Shown here one piece after another: positions 62,388 through 64,000 of a DNA stretch of 64,000 bases (positions are counted from its first letter, which is position 1; the number at the start of each line of letters is the position of its first letter). A program made the position numbers and the translations under genes. The notes under the pieces were generated by a model, which ran no database searches, had not been told where the DNA came from, and saw nothing but the letters and a program-made list of their open reading frames with translations. This DNA comes from Saccharicrinis sp963675435 (lineage in GTDB: Bacteria > Bacteroidota > Bacteroidia > Bacteroidales > Marinilabiliaceae), in the NCBI GenBank assembly GCA_963675435.1, contig OY776216.1:3348001-3412000 (forward strand), given 5' to 3'.

Positions 62388-63530
62388 TTATGTTTGTTTT
62401 TTATGTGGATACAATTGAGTAGTGCAAAATTCTTTTGTAATAATTTTCAGATATTTAGAGGCATTAATGAAGGAATCGGTTGTGTTTTTTGCAAGAGATG
62501 ATAAAGCAGAAACGAAATCTATTTTTAAAGCTAAAAAACCATTTTCTGGAAGATCATTGATGCCACAGAAAACAGCTACTTTTTGTTGTGTTATTGATTT
62601 AATAATTCCTGAGATTACTTTACCAGAAAGGGTTTGTTTGTCTAATCTTCCTTCTCCGGTAATAATCCAATCAGCATTACTAATATGTTTATTAAATTGA
62701 GCAATTTCCATCATTAAATCTATTCCGGAATTAAGTGTTGCGTTTAAAAATAGAATGCAGCCAGCACCTAAACCACCTGCTGCACCAGCTCCTGGTACAT
62801 TTTGTACGTCTTTGTTGAATTGTTTTTTCGCTATATAATTAAAGTTTTGCAATCCCTTATCCAAGGTTTTTACCATCTGAATATCAGCTCCTTTTTGTGG
62901 TGCATAAATATAGGCCGCTCCATTAGTACCATACAACGGATTATTAACATCGCAAGCTATTTCAAATTTTATTTCCTTAAGCTTTGAATTTATGTTAGAC
63001 GAATCAATTGAACAGATATTTATTAAATCTTCTCCTGTGCCTTTTAATTCCTTATTGTTTGAGTCCACAAAACGAAATCCTAAAGCTTTAGCCATACCAA
63101 TTCCTGCATCGTTTGTTGCGCTACCACCTATACCTAATATGATGTGATTAGCGCCTTGATTTATAGCATCAAGAATTAATTCGCCAGTACCGTAAGTGGA
63201 TGTATTTAAAGGATTGAAATCATTTTTATTTAGCAGTTTTATGCCTGAAGCTTCAGCCATTTCTATAAATGCAACTTTCATAGTTGGGGAATAGTAATAT
63301 GACGCCAGAACTTTGCTGTTCAAAGGACCCGTAACTTCAACTTGTCTGATATTACCCCCTAAATAATAATTCATAATTTCAACAGTTCCATCACCTCCGT
63401 CAGCAAGGGGTAGTTTTACAATATCTAATTTTTTGAAATTTTCACGTAATTCTTCTTCAACAATATTGCAGAATTCAATTCCTGATAATGAACCTTTAAA
63501 TTTGTCCGGTGCTATAACTATTTTGGTCAT
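62388..63530 (-). CDS. Glycerate kinase (GlxK/GarK type)
   Basis: This 380-residue enzyme phosphorylates glycerate. Marks are KIVIAPDKFKGSLSG, LPLADGGDGTVEIM, ILGIGGSATNDAGIGMAKALGF, GAGAAGGLGAGCILF and DWIITGEGRLDKQTLSGK. The start at 63530 (MTKIVIAP) is preferred because the residues before it in the open frame have no family counterpart. It is independent of the leucine cluster on the same strand (about 100 bp gap). Confidence 0.95.
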   Translation of the reverse strand: MTKIVIAPDKFKGSLSGIEFCNIVEEELRENFKKLDIVKLPLADGGDGTVEIMNYYLGGNIRQVEVTGPLNSKVLASYYYSPTMKVAFIEMAEASGIKLLNKNDFNPLNTSTYGTGELILDAINQGANHIILGIGGSATNDAGIGMAKALGFRFVDSNNKELKGTGEDLINICSIDSSNINSKLKEIKFEIACDVNNPLYGTNGAAYIYAPQKGADIQMVKTLDKGLQNFNYIAKKQFNKDVQNVPGAGAAGGLGAGCILFLNATLNSGIDLMMEIAQFNKHISNADWIITGEGRLDKQTLSGKVISGIIKSITQQKVAVFCGINDLPENGFLALKIDFVSALSSLAKNTTDSFINASKYLKIITKEFCTTQLYPHKKQT

Positions 63531-63677
63531 AATAATGGAGCTATTTACATGCAACTATTTTAAATAATCTGTTTAAGATATTGAAAATACGCTTGTTGTA
63601 ATGAATGTTATATCTGTAATAAAAAGATTTATGATTTGTAAATATTGCATTTTTAAATCATATGAGACCTGTTTTTG

Positions 63678-63685
63678 TATCTTTG
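63678..63685 (+). promoter_or_regulatory. Candidate -7 box of the MBL-fold gene
   Basis: TATCTTTG matches TAnnTTTG 27 bp before the TTG start. A -33 box is not clear. Confidence 0.4.
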
Positions 63686-63712
63686 AATTGTAAATAATTA
63701 AAATTATACGAC

Positions 63713-64000
63713 TTGAAAATTACATTTTTAGGGACGGGAACATCACAGGGGGTACCTGTAATTGCTTGCCATTGTGGGGTTTGTAAATCAAAAGATACAA
63801 GAGATATTCGTTTACGTTCATCGGTATTGATTGAGGTTGGAGGGATAACACTTGTTATCGATTCCGGACCTGATTTCAGGCAGCAGATGTTAAGAGCAGA
63901 TGTTAAGTCGTTGGATGGGATTCTATTTACACATGAACATAAAGATCATATTGCAGGTCTGGACGATGTTAGAGCTTTTAATTGGGTAAACAAACGCCAT
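63713..64000 (+). CDS. MBL-fold metallo-hydrolase, PhnP-like, truncated by window end
   Basis: The first 96 codons are visible. They read KITFLGTGTSQGVPVIACHC at the start, then CKSKDTRDIRLRSSVLIE, VIDSGPDFRQQML and FTHEHKDHIAGLDDVRAF. HEHKDH is the metal-binding HxHxDH motif, and the cysteine-rich N-terminus with RDIRLRSS is typical of the PhnP-like phosphodiesterase branch. The start appears to be TTG (63713-63715), as no ATG precedes the conserved LGTGTSQG strand. The 3' part lies outside the window. Confidence 0.88.
   Translation, partial: MKITFLGTGTSQGVPVIACHCGVCKSKDTRDIRLRSSVLIEVGGITLVIDSGPDFRQQMLRADVKSLDGILFTHEHKDHIAGLDDVRAFNWVNKRH

Overview
The window reads as a chromosomal segment of an AT-rich Bacteroidota bacterium, most likely a marine or sediment Bacteroidales relative of the Marinifilaceae/Marinilabiliales. 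That placement is inferred, not proven. The visible supports are TAnnTTTG -7 promoter boxes with almost no Shine-Dalgarno sequences, a SusC/SusD pair with FecI/FecR regulators, a BtuB/BtuG-type vitamin B12 uptake pair, a type IX secretion (T9SS) C-terminal sorting domain, and many lipoproteins with short Bacteroidota-type lipoboxes. I saw no prophage, CRISPR array, transposase, rRNA or tRNA. The one mobile-looking feature is a 263-bp inverted-repeat element.

Layout: 0.2-7.8 kb (minus) holds a large soluble PAS/GAF sensor kinase, a COG3014-like plus LpoB-like lipoprotein pair, a DUF6913-like protein and NAD-dependent DNA ligase. 7.9-11.3 kb (minus) is a cobalamin-riboswitch-controlled B12 uptake unit. 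11.3-12.4 kb (minus) has small membrane/stress proteins (holin-superfamily-like, YtxH). 12.6-14.8 kb is a long RelA/SpoT enzyme whose hydrolase residues are substituted. 15.1-26.6 kb is a plus-strand accessory locus: a six-copy 11-bp tandem repeat, FecI sigma, FecR anti-sigma, an STN-containing SusC, SusD, a lipoprotein resembling zinc metallohydrolases but lacking HExxH, and two tandem TlpA-like thioredoxin lipoproteins. 26.8-29.4 kb is valS, followed by the inverted-repeat element. 29.7-32.0 kb is a BlaI/M56 (BlaR1-like) pair with two clear operators around its promoter. 32.3-41.2 kb has an exported EEP-family nuclease/phosphatase, a GH13 amylase lipoprotein, a SiaC-like protein, a TRIC channel, a sugar-phosphate isomerase-like protein with a detached Tat-like leader, glutathione peroxidase, threonine aldolase and a thioesterase. 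41.5-48.9 kb has a SWIM/SNF2 helicase, SfsA, a cysteine-cluster protein, a PlsC-like acyltransferase and an RluA-family pseudouridine synthase.

49-62.3 kb combines two pathways. A minus-strand mevalonate operon runs HMG-CoA reductase, GYDIA kinase, diphosphomevalonate decarboxylase and mevalonate kinase. Type 2 IPP isomerase lies beyond an intervening chemotaxis receptor. A minus-strand leucine-catabolism cluster follows: methylcrotonyl-CoA carboxylase beta, methylglutaconyl-CoA hydratase, carboxylase alpha and an acyl-CoA dehydrogenase. The leucine steps end at HMG-CoA, the substrate with which the mevalonate operon begins, and neither HMG-CoA synthase nor HMG-CoA lyase is in the window. This suggests a leucine-to-isoprenoid route and is the most interesting system-level hypothesis here. 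The window ends with glycerate kinase and the start of an MBL-fold hydrolase.
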